From Limosilactobacillus caviae (GTDB lineage: Bacteria > Bacillota > Bacilli > Lactobacillales > Lactobacillaceae), in contig NZ_BMDS01000004.1 of NCBI RefSeq assembly GCF_014635905.1, positions 177,388 to 241,387 of the forward strand: a stretch of 64,000 nucleotides of DNA, in the 5' to 3' direction. The position numbers and the translations under genes are program-made. Each line of letters starts with the position of its first letter. Position 1 is the first letter of the stretch. Under the pieces are notes generated by a model. That model had not been told where the DNA came from. It ran no database searches and worked only from the letters and a program-made list of their open reading frames with translations. Positions 1 to 8,691 of the stretch are shown here, piece by piece.

Positions 1-1
1 C

Positions 2-490
2 GCAAAATTAATTGTCCTAATCGTATATAGCATTATTCTTTTAATTGCCGGATTTATTTTTACTTTAATCATTAAAGCCGTATTGGTTAATAGTCATTTT
101 GCCTGGCAATCGATCTACCACCAGCATACCCTGTTCAATTCCCTATTGCTTAACCTATTAGGTGTTGGAATCTACTTGCTATTTATAATTAGCTTGTCAA
201 TGCTCTTAATTTCATTATTTAAATCGAGTGCAGTTGTGATTGTAATTGGTTTATTTATTGGCTTTCTCGGTGCTAATATTTCAGGACTTATAATGCAGAC
301 ATTTCCTGGCATTAAACCAATAATTGCTTGGAATCCGCTTAATATGATTAATATTATTACCCAATTATCGAATTCGAGCGTAATCCAAAGTTCTGCATTA
401 ACGAATAATGAACTGATTATTGGCAACTTAATTTATGTAGTTGTTTTCCTCTTAATTGGGATCCTAGTCTTCAGAAAGATTAGATTATAG
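2..490 (+). CDS. ABC-2 type transporter permease subunit, 5' end cut off by the window edge
   Basis: The frame is open from base 2, so the start lies outside the window; 162 residues are visible. The visible part is a very hydrophobic membrane protein with about five transmembrane helices, ending in a basic tail (RKIRL). The closing segment, with WNPLNMINIITQ followed by a last helix, matches the C-terminal part of the next gene (WNPFNMLNLTTQ), so the two are tandem paralogues. This layout is typical of ABC-2 permeases of bacitracin or lantibiotic-immunity exporters, whose ATPase gene would lie upstream, outside the window. The substrate cannot be told. The family call rests on topology and the paralogy. 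Confidence 0.6.
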   Translation, partial: AKLIVLIVYSIILLIAGFIFTLIIKAVLVNSHFAWQSIYHQHTLFNSLLLNLLGVGIYLLFIISLSMLLISLFKSSAVVIVIGLFIGFLGANISGLIMQTFPGIKPIIAWNPLNMINIITQLSNSSVIQSSALTNNELIIGNLIYVVVFLLIGILVFRKIRL

Positions 491-506
491 GAAAGGAGGG
501 AGACGA

Positions 507-1277
507 ATGAGTACTGAGCTATATCGAGAATTATATAAACTTAATCATCGGAAATTACCCTGGTTAATGGTTATTGTCATGGTTATCGTGATGATTATTA
601 TTGGGCTGGCAATGGGACGGACCTATAGTAATTTGTTAGTGATGACCTGCTATGATTCGAGTACTATTATCATGCTATTATTAGTGATTGTTGGTTCGAC
701 AATCTTTTCTTTATAGTTTCAAAACGGAACGATTATTCCTTTAATATATCGATCACATAGTCGGTCAGTGGTCTTTTTTGCTAAGTTCATTACCTTATTC
801 TTATATAATTTGTTTTTACACGGGATTGCAATTTTGGTGACGGTTCTTCTTAATATTTTTCCAATTATTAATAATCCGGTCTCATGGACTGCTACCTATC
901 AATATCATCAGCCATTAGTTATTAATATGATTGCTAATACTGGTGTGGATTTAATTACTTCCACCTTAATCATTAGTTCAATTTGTTTAACTTCCTGTAT
1001 AATTAACTCTAATACCGTGGTGATTGCAACTAATGCTTTAATTATTTTTATGGGTAGTGGTTTATCGGCTAATTTATTGTTAGCTCATGTGGGACCTAGT
1101 GCGATTATTCGATGGAATCCATTTAATATGTTGAATTTAACTACCCAGTATTATAATTATGCGACTTATCATCAATCATCATTACTTTCTAATCAACAGC
1201 TGTTGTGGGGAACTATCATCTATACTATTTTATTTACGCTATTCGGTTATTGGATTTTTCAGCATAAAAAACTATAA
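507..1277 (+). pseudogene. ABC-2 permease broken by an in-frame amber codon
   Basis: A good ribosome site (GGAAAGGAGGGAG) precedes ATG 507. The frame runs 69 codons, meets TAG at 714-716, then stays open in the same frame to 1277. The two halves together give a normal-length permease of about 256 residues. After the stop the sequence reads FQNGTIIPLIYRSHSR, the cytoplasmic segment that in this family normally follows a glutamate (EFQNGTI), so a single GAG-to-TAG change explains the stop. The second half is a paralogue of the preceding permease. Unless the stop is suppressed or translation restarts, the transporter is incomplete. Could also be a sequencing error. Confidence 0.75.
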
Positions 1278-1444
1278 ACAAGATCAATCTAGAATCCAAG
1301 AAACGTTATCGCAAAATGAATACGAGCCTACATATAATTTGTAATCAGGGGCGAAAACTAAAAATAGAGCCTTACAGGACGGAAAATAATGTTAACTGAT
1401 GATAAAAATTATAGTTTTAACAAAGCGGTAAGGAGAACACGCCA

Positions 1445-1735
1445 ATGAAACTAAGGACACTTCACGATACCATTAAGAAGAAATACGAAAATGGTGATTA
1501 TAACCACCAAAATAATTTAGGAGAAAACCTAAAATCAAATAAGGAAAAGCAGTATGAGCAGATGCTCGCCAGCACAATGAGTGTTACTTCGCTATTTTTA
1601 ATTCTTCTTTGTACAGAAATTCCGAACCGTTACGATTGGCTGGAGGATATTTTGATCTTTTTGACGATTGCCAATGGAATTGCTTGTATTTTTTCTGCAT
1701 CAAAGTTAATTCAACTGAAGAAGTCACCAAAATAG
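1445..1735 (+). CDS. small hypothetical membrane protein (96 aa)
   Basis: AAGGAG lies at a normal distance before ATG 1445. The first 45 residues are polar and charged (LHDTIKKKYENGDYN); they are followed by two hydrophobic segments (about residues 43-55 and 66-85) and a lysine-rich end, so a short N-in, two-helix membrane protein is likely. I do not recognise a family. It stands alone between the broken permease and the GyrI-like gene, whose start lies 78 bases downstream, possibly on the same transcript. Confidence 0.55.
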   Translation: MKLRTLHDTIKKKYENGDYNHQNNLGENLKSNKEKQYEQMLASTMSVTSLFLILLCTEIPNRYDWLEDILIFLTIANGIACIFSASKLIQLKKSPK

Positions 1736-1812
1736 TATCGGATCAGATTAATCTTAAAATGATTTTCAAAGCCTGCAATCACTTATTAATCAGCAAAAAG
1801 GAGAAATCAAAT

Positions 1813-2451
1813 ATGGCTTATGATTTTAAGAAAGAAGAGAAAAAATTCTATCGACCGAGCAAGAAACCTACTCTAATTGATGTTCCAACTATGACTTATT
1901 TAACGGTTCATGGTAGTGGTGACCCTAATCAAGCAGGTGGGGAATACCAACATGCACTCGAATTACTTTATAGTCTCGCCTATACTATTAAGATGAGTAA
2001 AATGGGTGAATATCAACCAGGTGGTTACTTTGATTTTGTGGTTCCGCCACTTGAAGGTTTTTGGTGGCAGCCGGGAGTTAAGGGCGTTGATTATCAGCAT
2101 AAAGAGGCTTTTCACTTCATTTCAGCGATTCGGATGCCAAGCTTTGTAACTTCAGAAGTTTTTCAGTGGGCTGTTAAGGAAGCAACTGCTAAGAAAAAGT
2201 TGGATTTTACACCAGTCAAATTAACTTCAATCGAAGAGGGACAGTGTGCACAAGTTATGCATGTTGGTCCGTATGATAATGAGCCAGTAACTGTTGCTAA
2301 ACTTTATGATTTTATTAAACAAGCAAGGTATCAACTAAATTACACGGATCAGCGTCATCATCATGAAATTTACCTATCCGATCCTCGTCGAACTAAGCCA
2401 GAAAATTTGAAAACGATTATTCGGATTCCAATTAAACAGAGTAGTAAATAA
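1813..2451 (+). CDS. GyrI-like small-molecule-binding domain protein
   Basis: 212 residues. ATG 1813 is chosen over upstream in-frame starts because AAAAAGGAG lies just before it and the product then begins like family members (MAYDFKKEEKKFYRP). The protein carries VDVPTMTYLTVHGSGDPN-type text near residue 30, and GQCAQVMHVGPYDNEPVTV followed by HHHEIYLSDPRRTKPENLKTIIRIPIK near the end, the typical strand and ligand-pocket text of GyrI-like/SOUL-fold proteins (AraC effector-binding superfamily). Such stand-alone domains bind or hydrolyse small hydrophobic compounds; the ligand here is unknown. A terminator hairpin follows directly. Confidence 0.75.
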   Translation: MAYDFKKEEKKFYRPSKKPTLIDVPTMTYLTVHGSGDPNQAGGEYQHALELLYSLAYTIKMSKMGEYQPGGYFDFVVPPLEGFWWQPGVKGVDYQHKEAFHFISAIRMPSFVTSEVFQWAVKEATAKKKLDFTPVKLTSIEEGQCAQVMHVGPYDNEPVTVAKLYDFIKQARYQLNYTDQRHHHEIYLSDPRRTKPENLKTIIRIPIKQSSK

Positions 2452-2474
2452 GTACGATCAATCATTGGTAAAGT

Positions 2475-2519
2475 AAAAAACGTCTTTTTAGCTCCAAAGC
2501 AGAGGGAAAAGACGTTTTA
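2475..2519. terminator. bidirectional hairpin terminator
   Basis: Inverted repeat AAAACGTCTTTT / AAAAGACGTTTT with A-rich and T-rich flanks, lying between the convergent GyrI-like and Rpn-type genes; it can serve both strands. Confidence 0.75.
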
Positions 2520-2530
2520 TTCGTTTATCC

Positions 2531-3399
2531 TTATTTTAAAAATTTTTCAACTTCTTGCTCAGTTAAATGATATTTTTCACTGACTTTTTGTTTAATCACT
2601 ACAGGCTCTATATTCAGTTCTTGAAGGGTGCTAATCAAAGTCTTAATTCCATCCGATTTTGCTGCTCTTTGTCCTTCTTTAAGCCCTTCTCTAATTCCTT
2701 CTTCTTAGCATCCATCAAATTGATTTCGTACTTCATAAAGCCATTTCTCCTTTCTGGATCGTCTTTAATCTGCTTAATCTCATTTTGGATTTGCGCAATA
2801 AATCTACTATTATTGTTACTCTTATTACGCATTAAAGCAAGGAAGCTTTTGATTGCTTGGTCATCTTTATCGAATTCGTTGGCAAGAGCGTTGAGGACAA
2901 CGACTGTTCGTTTATCATTAAACTTTAAATGCTGGTCCTTAGTACAAGTTAGTTCAAATTCATAACGTGCCCATCCTCGACCAAAATAATCAAAATTACA
3001 GAACATAATAATATATGTGGGATACTGATTAAGAATTGAGTAGTCTTCTCCTGGATGTAGCAATCCATGGTCAACTTGTTCCTGATAATAACGCAATCGT
3101 GCCGGTAAATTTTTTTGATCGTTGACCTGCATTTCAATGACGACGATATTATTTTGGCTATCACGGACATAGACATCAAAGCGAACCCGATGAGAGTTGA
3201 CAGAATTGACATCTTTTTGAGTCTCTAATTGGACAATTTCCTTAGCCTTGAGATTTGGCAATGCGCGATTAATTAGTTCAAGACAAATTTTCTTATTTTG
3301 CATTACCAATCCAAACATAGGATCACTGGTAATAGTCATTTTCTGCCAACAGTCATAGATTAGTGCAATTTGCTGCTCACGACTTAAATTTTTATTCAT
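2531..3399 (-). pseudogene. Rpn-family PD-(D/E)XK nuclease/transposase-like protein with a frameshifted C-terminus
   Basis: Starts at 3399 (minus strand) behind AAGGAGGA. The first ~230 residues are intact and hold the nuclease core: RFDVYVRD (catalytic Asp), then VVIEMQV (E-x-Q), typical of the Rpn/PF12784 family of recombination-promoting nucleases. Near 2693-2703, in a run of AAG repeats, the frame shifts: as written the protein stops at 2635, but the -1 frame continues in good family sequence (GIREGLKEGQRAAKSDG, then KYHLTEQEVEKFLK) to TAA at 2531-2533. A one-base deletion explains this. Only the coiled-coil-like tail is affected, so the truncated 254-residue form may still fold. Stands alone with its own AT-rich promoter region. 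Confidence 0.75.
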
Positions 3400-3521
3400 T
3401 TTTTCGTGTCCTCCTTGATTGTTTTTGCAACCTCTATAATATATATACGTAAAGAATCAGATTTTACATTTTTTAATAAGCAATAGTAACGTAATGGTCC
3501 GTGTTTTTTGGAGGGACGAGC

Positions 3522-4847
3522 ATGAAAGAATATAATGAAATTTTAATTGGTTCTGGTCCAGCAGCATATAAAATGTCAAACTTATTAGCAAAAACGAATC
3601 ACAATGTATTAGTCATTGAGGGCTTTGAATTTGGCGGAACCTGCCCGAATTATGGTTGTGAGCCCAAAATCTTTCTTGAAGGCGCAGCACGAACGGTTCT
3701 TCAATCACAGCAACTAATGGGACGTGGCATTAGTCAGCCAGCAAAATTAGATTGGCAGGCACTTATGAAAACGAAACTTAGCCGATTCAATCCATGGCCA
3801 GATGAAACGCGCTCAATTATTGAGAAAAGTCATGATGTTGAGGAAGGCTATGCTCACTTCATCGGTGACAAAACGGTGAGCGTTAATGGTCGTCAGTACC
3901 AGGCTGACCATATTATTATTGCAACAGGACAAACACCCAACATTTTAGATATTCCGGGAAAAGAGTATTTACACACAAATTATGATTTACTATCCTTGAA
4001 AACCCTGCCATCGCGAGTTGCTGTTATCGGTGCGGGGTTCGTTGGCCTTGAATTAGCAACCCTAGTGGCGGCTGCCGGTGCGGATGTAACGATGATTATT
4101 CACTCTGATCGTGTATTGCGAGAATTTACTCAAGCAGAAGATGAAATGCTTGTTGAGGCAATGAAGGAGCGGGGAATTAAGTTTATTTTTAATGCAAACA
4201 CGCAAAAAGTTAGTCAATTAAAAGGTGAGTTGATCATAGCAACCGACCAGGGAGAAGTTAGAACTGATTACATACTTAATGCAACCGGGCGCCATCCTAA
4301 TATTGAGAAATTGGCATTAGATAATACAAATATTAAATATGATCATCATGGCATCAAAGTAGATGACCATATGATGACTTCAGTTGATGGGGTATATGCG
4401 ATTGGTGATGTAGTCAGCCGCCAAGAGCCTAAGTTAACACCGGTTGCTGAGTTTGAAGGACAGTATCTCTTTGATTATTTAACAGGTGAGACTACCCAGC
4501 CAATTACGTACCCGTTGATTGGTCAAGCTGCCTTTACTTTTCCTGAGGTTGCACGTGTTGGTGTTAATGCAGATAGTGTTGCAGATGACTCTCAGTACCA
4601 AATTAAGCGAATTCCCCTTAAATATGGAAGTTTATACGCAGGACAAAATGACCAAGTTAGCACCTTAACACTGGTCTTTAAGGGAAGACAATTGGTAGGA
4701 GCTAGTGAAATAGGTGATTACGCTGCAGACGATATCAATAACTTTATTCCAATTATTGGTTTACAGATTGATGGTAATGAGTATCGGCAGAAGATAATGG
4801 CAATTTATCCAACTTTAGGCGACAAAATAGCAGGACTGTTGCCATAA
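3522..4847 (+). CDS. FAD/NAD(P)-dependent pyridine nucleotide-disulfide oxidoreductase
   Basis: 441 residues; ATG 3522 is used because GGAGGG sits 6 bases before it (an in-frame GTG at 3501 has no such site). N-terminal FAD site GSGPAAYKMSNLL, then the redox-active pair in GGTCPNYGCEPK (C-x4-C), a second Rossmann motif VIGAGFVGLELATLVAAAGADV for NAD(P), and an FAD-closing motif VYAIGDV. Architecture and length fit the glutathione reductase/dihydrolipoamide dehydrogenase family. The C-terminal dimer motif reads AIYPTLGD, so the usual active-site His of HPT is Tyr here. That makes a classical glutathione reductase unlikely; the natural substrate is unknown. Monocistronic. Confidence 0.85.
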   Translation: MKEYNEILIGSGPAAYKMSNLLAKTNHNVLVIEGFEFGGTCPNYGCEPKIFLEGAARTVLQSQQLMGRGISQPAKLDWQALMKTKLSRFNPWPDETRSIIEKSHDVEEGYAHFIGDKTVSVNGRQYQADHIIIATGQTPNILDIPGKEYLHTNYDLLSLKTLPSRVAVIGAGFVGLELATLVAAAGADVTMIIHSDRVLREFTQAEDEMLVEAMKERGIKFIFNANTQKVSQLKGELIIATDQGEVRTDYILNATGRHPNIEKLALDNTNIKYDHHGIKVDDHMMTSVDGVYAIGDVVSRQEPKLTPVAEFEGQYLFDYLTGETTQPITYPLIGQAAFTFPEVARVGVNADSVADDSQYQIKRIPLKYGSLYAGQNDQVSTLTLVFKGRQLVGASEIGDYAADDINNFIPIIGLQIDGNEYRQKIMAIYPTLGDKIAGLLP

Positions 4848-4930
4848 GTTTTGAAACGGTAGATGTTAAAAATTATTTCCTGAATTATGCTAAACTTTAG
4901 TAAGAGCTTTAATTAGGAGGTAATCAAACT

Positions 4931-5584
4931 ATGGAATTACAAGAAGCGATTAATCAACGCCACTCGGTTCGTGAATTTCAGGACAAGCCGGTTGAACATG
5001 AAATTATTACTAAAATTGTTCAATTAGCACAGCGAGCACCATCATGGGTTAATTCACAGCCATGGCAGGTCTACTGTGCAATGGGTGATTCTCTTCAGCA
5101 AATTAAAAATGCTTATCATGAACAAGATAAAGCGGGGAATCATGGACAGCCAGATCTATCGGTGATGGGGCGTGAAGAATGGGCTCCCCAAGCGCAAGTA
5201 AATATGAAACAATGGCGCCATGAGATTGTTCACCACTTTGCTAGTTTTGATGAAGCTCATGAAAAAATGACCAATGCCAGCGATACCTTATATCATTCAC
5301 CGGTTATCCTTTATATCACAATTCCTAAGGCATCCCCTGATTGGTCGGTCTTTGATGCGGGATTGTTCGCGGAAAATCTTATGCTAGCAGCTACCGATAA
5401 TGGATTAAGCACTATTCCAACATATAATAGTGTCCGCTTTCCCGCGATCCTTCATCAAATATTGCAGGTTCCAGAAGATGAACGTTTTATTGTTGGTATC
5501 TCACTAGGTTACCCAACTGCCGATTCAATCAATACCTATCAATCAAAGCGCCGGCCGGTAAATGAAGTTCTCCATTTCAATTAA
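4931..5584 (+). CDS. nitroreductase family protein
   Basis: 217 residues after AGGAGGT. The N-terminus INQRHSVREFQDKPVEHEII is the nitroreductase signature (FMN phosphate contacts from RHSVR), followed by RAPSWVNSQPWQVY and, near the end, GISLGYPTADSINTYQSKRRPVNEV, both typical of FMN-binding NfsA/NfnB-like enzymes that reduce nitro groups or quinones with NAD(P)H. Expected to be a homodimeric cytosolic flavoprotein. Followed by a strong terminator, so transcribed alone or with the preceding oxidoreductase, 83 bases upstream. Confidence 0.88.
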   Translation: MELQEAINQRHSVREFQDKPVEHEIITKIVQLAQRAPSWVNSQPWQVYCAMGDSLQQIKNAYHEQDKAGNHGQPDLSVMGREEWAPQAQVNMKQWRHEIVHHFASFDEAHEKMTNASDTLYHSPVILYITIPKASPDWSVFDAGLFAENLMLAATDNGLSTIPTYNSVRFPAILHQILQVPEDERFIVGISLGYPTADSINTYQSKRRPVNEVLHFN

Positions 5585-5588
5585 TAAT

Positions 5589-5637
5589 AAAAAGGATTAA
5601 TCAGTGATTTATAGCTATTCACTGGTTAATCCTTTTT
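5589..5637 (+). terminator. rho-independent terminator after the nitroreductase gene
   Basis: Long inverted repeat AAAAAGGATTAATCAGTGA / TCACTGGTTAATCCTTTTT around a short loop, ending in a T run. A-rich on the 5' side, so it may act on both strands. Confidence 0.85.
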
Positions 5638-5682
5638 AGTTATCGAAATACAAAATTCATAAGAGAAAATAGCGATATTTGT

Positions 5683-5696
5683 ATTTCCCGGGAAAT
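5683..5696. promoter_or_regulatory. perfect 14-bp palindrome, possible operator
   Basis: ATTTCCCGGGAAAT is perfectly self-complementary and lies upstream of the XRE regulator gene. It overlaps the right arm of a wider inverted repeat (AAATACAAA at 5646-5654 / TTTGTATTT at 5678-5686). Near copies occur at 10574-10587 and 14568-14581, also upstream of genes. The binding factor is unknown. Confidence 0.4.
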
Positions 5697-5704
5697 TAAT
5701 TTGC

Positions 5705-5742
5705 TGACGGCTAATTGACGGGTTATTGTCGCCTAAATGACG
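5705..5742. promoter_or_regulatory. four phased TGACG direct repeats upstream of the XRE regulator
   Basis: TGACG occurs at 5705, 5716 and 5738 and TGTCG at 5727, an exact 11-bp period, so all copies fall on one face of the helix. This is the look of a cooperative binding site for a regulator, and it ends 59 bases before the start of the XRE gene. Confidence 0.45.
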
Positions 5743-5801
5743 TGGCAAGAAAAAATATGAAAGGGTATTATCGAGAGTAAAATTAGAAGGGAGGAATTAA
5801 A

Positions 5802-6326
5802 ATGGTTAATAAAATTAAGCAGCTACGAATGGAGAAGCACCTTTCACAAGAGCAGCTTGCTGAAAAGGCAAAGGTTTCTGTAAGAACGATTCAGCGATTA
5901 GAAGCTGGCGAAGATGCTAGTATTTCAACCCTAAACTTAGTGGCAGGAGTACTCGGTGTTGAGGTCGGTGACTTATTTCCGCAAACAGAATCAACAAAGC
6001 AGAAAGAGAAAATTCAGTCCGCAGATGAGTTGTTACAATCACAGCTTCAGCAACGACACGAAGAATATAAAACTTTCAAAAGAATTTATGATATTTGTTA
6101 TATTATCTTTATGATGCTCTGGGGATGTCTTTTTTCTGTAATTAAAAATGTGGTGCTATCCTCAGTTATGGGTGTTTTGTGGTTTGAAGGCTGGATGATG
6201 TTTGGTCCATTAAGGAAATGGATTGAGATTAAGAAAATTACTCCTAAACTAGATGCAAAATATCCGTTAACAGTTAATCGTATTGATAAGAATCAAGATG
6301 AAATATCTAAAACGCGTAATAAATAA
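5802..6326 (+). CDS. XRE-family transcriptional regulator with C-terminal membrane segments
   Basis: 174 residues after GGGAGGAATT. Residues 1-60 are a Cro/C1-type helix-turn-helix (IKQLRMEKHLSQEQLAEKAKVSVRTIQRLEAGEDASISTL is the family pattern in two adjoining pieces). A charged linker follows, then two closely spaced hydrophobic helices (about residues 98-135) and a basic tail. Membrane-tethered XRE regulators of this type are common in lactobacilli and may sense the envelope. The upstream region holds a palindrome and four phased repeats, suggesting autoregulation or control by another factor. The stop codon lies inside a bidirectional terminator shared with the next gene. Confidence 0.85.
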   Translation: MVNKIKQLRMEKHLSQEQLAEKAKVSVRTIQRLEAGEDASISTLNLVAGVLGVEVGDLFPQTESTKQKEKIQSADELLQSQLQQRHEEYKTFKRIYDICYIIFMMLWGCLFSVIKNVVLSSVMGVLWFEGWMMFGPLRKWIEIKKITPKLDAKYPLTVNRIDKNQDEISKTRNK

Positions 6327-6355
6327 GGGACCGAGAAAATTCTCAGTCCCTTATT
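6322..6355. terminator. bidirectional terminator between convergent genes
   Basis: AATAAGGGACCGAGAA / TTCTCAGTCCCTTATT form a near-perfect stem. It overlaps the stop codons of both the XRE gene and the convergent flavin oxidoreductase gene. Confidence 0.8.
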
Positions 6356-7439
6356 AGCGTTCCTTCCACTTAATCGAGAAGTCATTTAATTTGCTTTTAT
6401 TCTTAAAATAATCTTTTACTCGTGGTACTACTTCTTTGCCATAAATCTCGATAGCCTTCATGATATCTTCATGCGGCATGGAAGCAATTGGTAAGTGAAG
6501 ATAGAAACGCTTTAAGCCAAGTGTTTCCATCATTTTAATGATTTTGTTAGCAACCGTTTCAGCATCACCGACAAAAATTACCCCGTCGTTACCAATGCTT
6601 TCGAGGTATTGGTCGTATGTCATGCCATTCCATTGTGGCCGTTCTTTGCTAATAGTATCAACTAGTAATTTGGTTGGGTAAAAGTATTCCTTGATTGCTT
6701 TTTCATTATCATCACTTAGCCATCCCCAGGAGTGAGCAGCAACCGGCATCTTCCCCAGATTATGGCCAGTCTTTTCTGCAACGACACGATAGAGTTGAAT
6801 TAGCGGTTTAAAGTCTGTTATTTTACCGCCAATAATTGCGTAAACAATCGGCAGTCCCAATTCAGCTGCCCGAATTGTTGAGTTAATATTGCCACCGGTA
6901 GCTAGTGAAATTGGCAATGGCTTTTTGGCACGAGGATAAATCCCAACATGATCAACTGCTGGGGTAAAATCACCCTTAGACCAATCAAGAATTTCATTGT
7001 TGTTAATTTTTAATAACATCTCTAATTTTTCTTTGAAAAGAGCGTCATAGTTATCTAAATCATAACCAAATAAGTCGAATGCCTCAGTAAAGGAACCGCG
7101 ACCAGCCATAATTTCAACTCGTCCATGAGCAATCGCATCAATTGTCGCATATTGTTCATAAACGCGGATTGGATTAATTGTTGGCAAATTAGTAGTGGCA
7201 CTCGAAAGATGGATTTGTTTTGTCCTTGCAGCTCCCATTGCGAGAACAATTTCTGGAGCAGAAACGGCAAAATCTTTTCGATGGTGCTCACCAATAGCAA
7301 AAGCATCAATTCCCACCTTATCCGCAAGAATAATTTCTTCTAATAGGTTACGAATTCGTTCATCATGGTTGATTGCTTTCCCCGTTTTTTCAAGCGGGGT
7401 AGTTTCGCCAAAAGTTGAAATGCCTAATTCAATTGTCAT
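6354..7439 (-). CDS. LLM-class flavin-dependent oxidoreductase (luciferase-like)
   Basis: 361 residues, start at 7439 behind GAGAGGAGA. The TIM-barrel monooxygenase pattern is clear: ELGISTFGETTP at the N-terminus, ADKVGIDAFAIGEHHRKDFAVSAPEIVL (the EHH motif) near residue 50, RVEIMAGRGSF near 110, and AELGLPIVYAIIGG near 190. These proteins use FMNH2 supplied by a partner reductase to oxidise or reduce small substrates; the substrate of this branch is not known. Transcribed divergently from the amidase gene. Confidence 0.88.
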   Translation of the reverse strand: MTIELGISTFGETTPLEKTGKAINHDERIRNLLEEIILADKVGIDAFAIGEHHRKDFAVSAPEIVLAMGAARTKQIHLSSATTNLPTINPIRVYEQYATIDAIAHGRVEIMAGRGSFTEAFDLFGYDLDNYDALFKEKLEMLLKINNNEILDWSKGDFTPAVDHVGIYPRAKKPLPISLATGGNINSTIRAAELGLPIVYAIIGGKITDFKPLIQLYRVVAEKTGHNLGKMPVAAHSWGWLSDDNEKAIKEYFYPTKLLVDTISKERPQWNGMTYDQYLESIGNDGVIFVGDAETVANKIIKMMETLGLKRFYLHLPIASMPHEDIMKAIEIYGKEVVPRVKDYFKNKSKLNDFSIKWKER

Positions 7440-7631
7440 AATGGTATTCTCCTCTCTTACTTACTTTTTACAAGTAATATCTTATCATAAATTTTTTTAT
7501 TTAACAATCATTTATATTTTAGAGGTAATACCATCTAATTTAGGTCACTATTGGTGAAAATTATCGGTCCTATGAATTAGTGTTTTGTATTTTTCCTAAC
7601 AAATTTCAAATTCAGCGGTTACAATAGTTAT

Positions 7632-8570
7632 ATGCGAAAAAGAAAAAATAAACAGCAACGACAAAAGCAAACATATTTTATAATCGGATTATTATTAATA
7701 GTTGGTCTTGCATTTAGTGTGTACCATGCTCATCAAACAAAGACTGTTAGCAACTCCTATCCCGTTGATGAGACAGTGACGCTTACTAATACTGCTAAAA
7801 TATATGATTCTCTTTCAGCAATAAGGGAAACGAATACTAAATTTAACACTGCCTCAACGTACAAGGTTAACCGCTATTATCTGATAGATAAAGATCCCCA
7901 TAAAGTATATGCCCAAATCATTTATAGTGGGAAAAACTACTTTGTCCGCTCTACTGATACCAATATCGTAATGACCAACGCCATCAATAAGTATATTGCG
8001 CAAGCAGGCTATCCTCATGCGGATATTGAGCATCAGGTATCTTCGCGCTTTACTCAGCAGCAGTATGGGACGACATCGGGTAAACCGCGGGGAGTAATTA
8101 TTCACGATACGGGGAATGAGAACTCAACGATTAATAGTGAGGTTTCATATATGGAGAAAAATTATGGTACCACCCGGGTATTTGTTCATACCTTTATTGA
8201 TGCCCAACAGATTTTGAATATCGCTGATACCAAATATATGGCTGAGGGAGCAGGCCCCAATGCCAATCCATACTTTGTTCAATTTGAAATGCCGCATGAA
8301 TATACCGCCACTGCATTTGCTAATCAAGTTGCGAATGCTGCTTATTATACTGCCTATAATTTAAAGCAGGGCAATCTTCCGGTAACAAAGGGAAATAAGG
8401 ATGGTGGCGGCACGGTTTGGACTCATGCAATGGTCTCAAGTTATTTGGGTGGTACTGACCACCAAGATCCAATCTCATATTGGTCGACATCAGCTAAAAA
8501 ACTTTTTGACACCTCATACACCATTAATGACTTTATTGTATTAGTACAAGCTTATTACAATAAGATGTAA
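7632..8570 (+). CDS. membrane-anchored N-acetylmuramoyl-L-alanine amidase (Amidase_2/PGRP type)
   Basis: 312 residues. A basic start (RKRKNKQQRQKQ) and one hydrophobic helix (about residues 15-30) form a signal anchor, followed by an extracellular linker. The amidase domain covers roughly residues 150-290: GVIIHDTGNE (first zinc His), FVHTFIDAQQILNIADT, and DHQDPISYW (last zinc His region). It should cleave the lactyl-amide bond between MurNAc and the stem peptide. No Shine-Dalgarno site precedes the ATG; instead a -10-like TACAAT ends 6 bases before it, so the mRNA may be leaderless. No later start would keep the anchor. Confidence 0.85.
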   Translation: MRKRKNKQQRQKQTYFIIGLLLIVGLAFSVYHAHQTKTVSNSYPVDETVTLTNTAKIYDSLSAIRETNTKFNTASTYKVNRYYLIDKDPHKVYAQIIYSGKNYFVRSTDTNIVMTNAINKYIAQAGYPHADIEHQVSSRFTQQQYGTTSGKPRGVIIHDTGNENSTINSEVSYMEKNYGTTRVFVHTFIDAQQILNIADTKYMAEGAGPNANPYFVQFEMPHEYTATAFANQVANAAYYTAYNLKQGNLPVTKGNKDGGGTVWTHAMVSSYLGGTDHQDPISYWSTSAKKLFDTSYTINDFIVLVQAYYNKM

Positions 8571-8612
8571 GTAATTAATAGCAATGTTGGATAGCATCTA
8601 ATGATAAATCTT

Positions 8613-8640
8613 TTTACGGTAAATCACTCATAAGTATAAT
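8613..8640 (+). promoter_or_regulatory. sigma-70 type promoter
   Basis: TTTACG, 16-bp spacer, TATAAT. It is well placed for the membrane protein gene starting at 8692. Confidence 0.5.
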
Positions 8641-8691
8641 GTTGGAGAGTCATGCCCATCTATCGTATAGTTACACTAGGAGGGATAAATC

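Noticed and set aside
7055..7557. Several open frames opposite the luciferase-like oxidoreductase
   Set aside because: All lie antisense to a clearly recognised gene and have no ribosome site or homology pattern.
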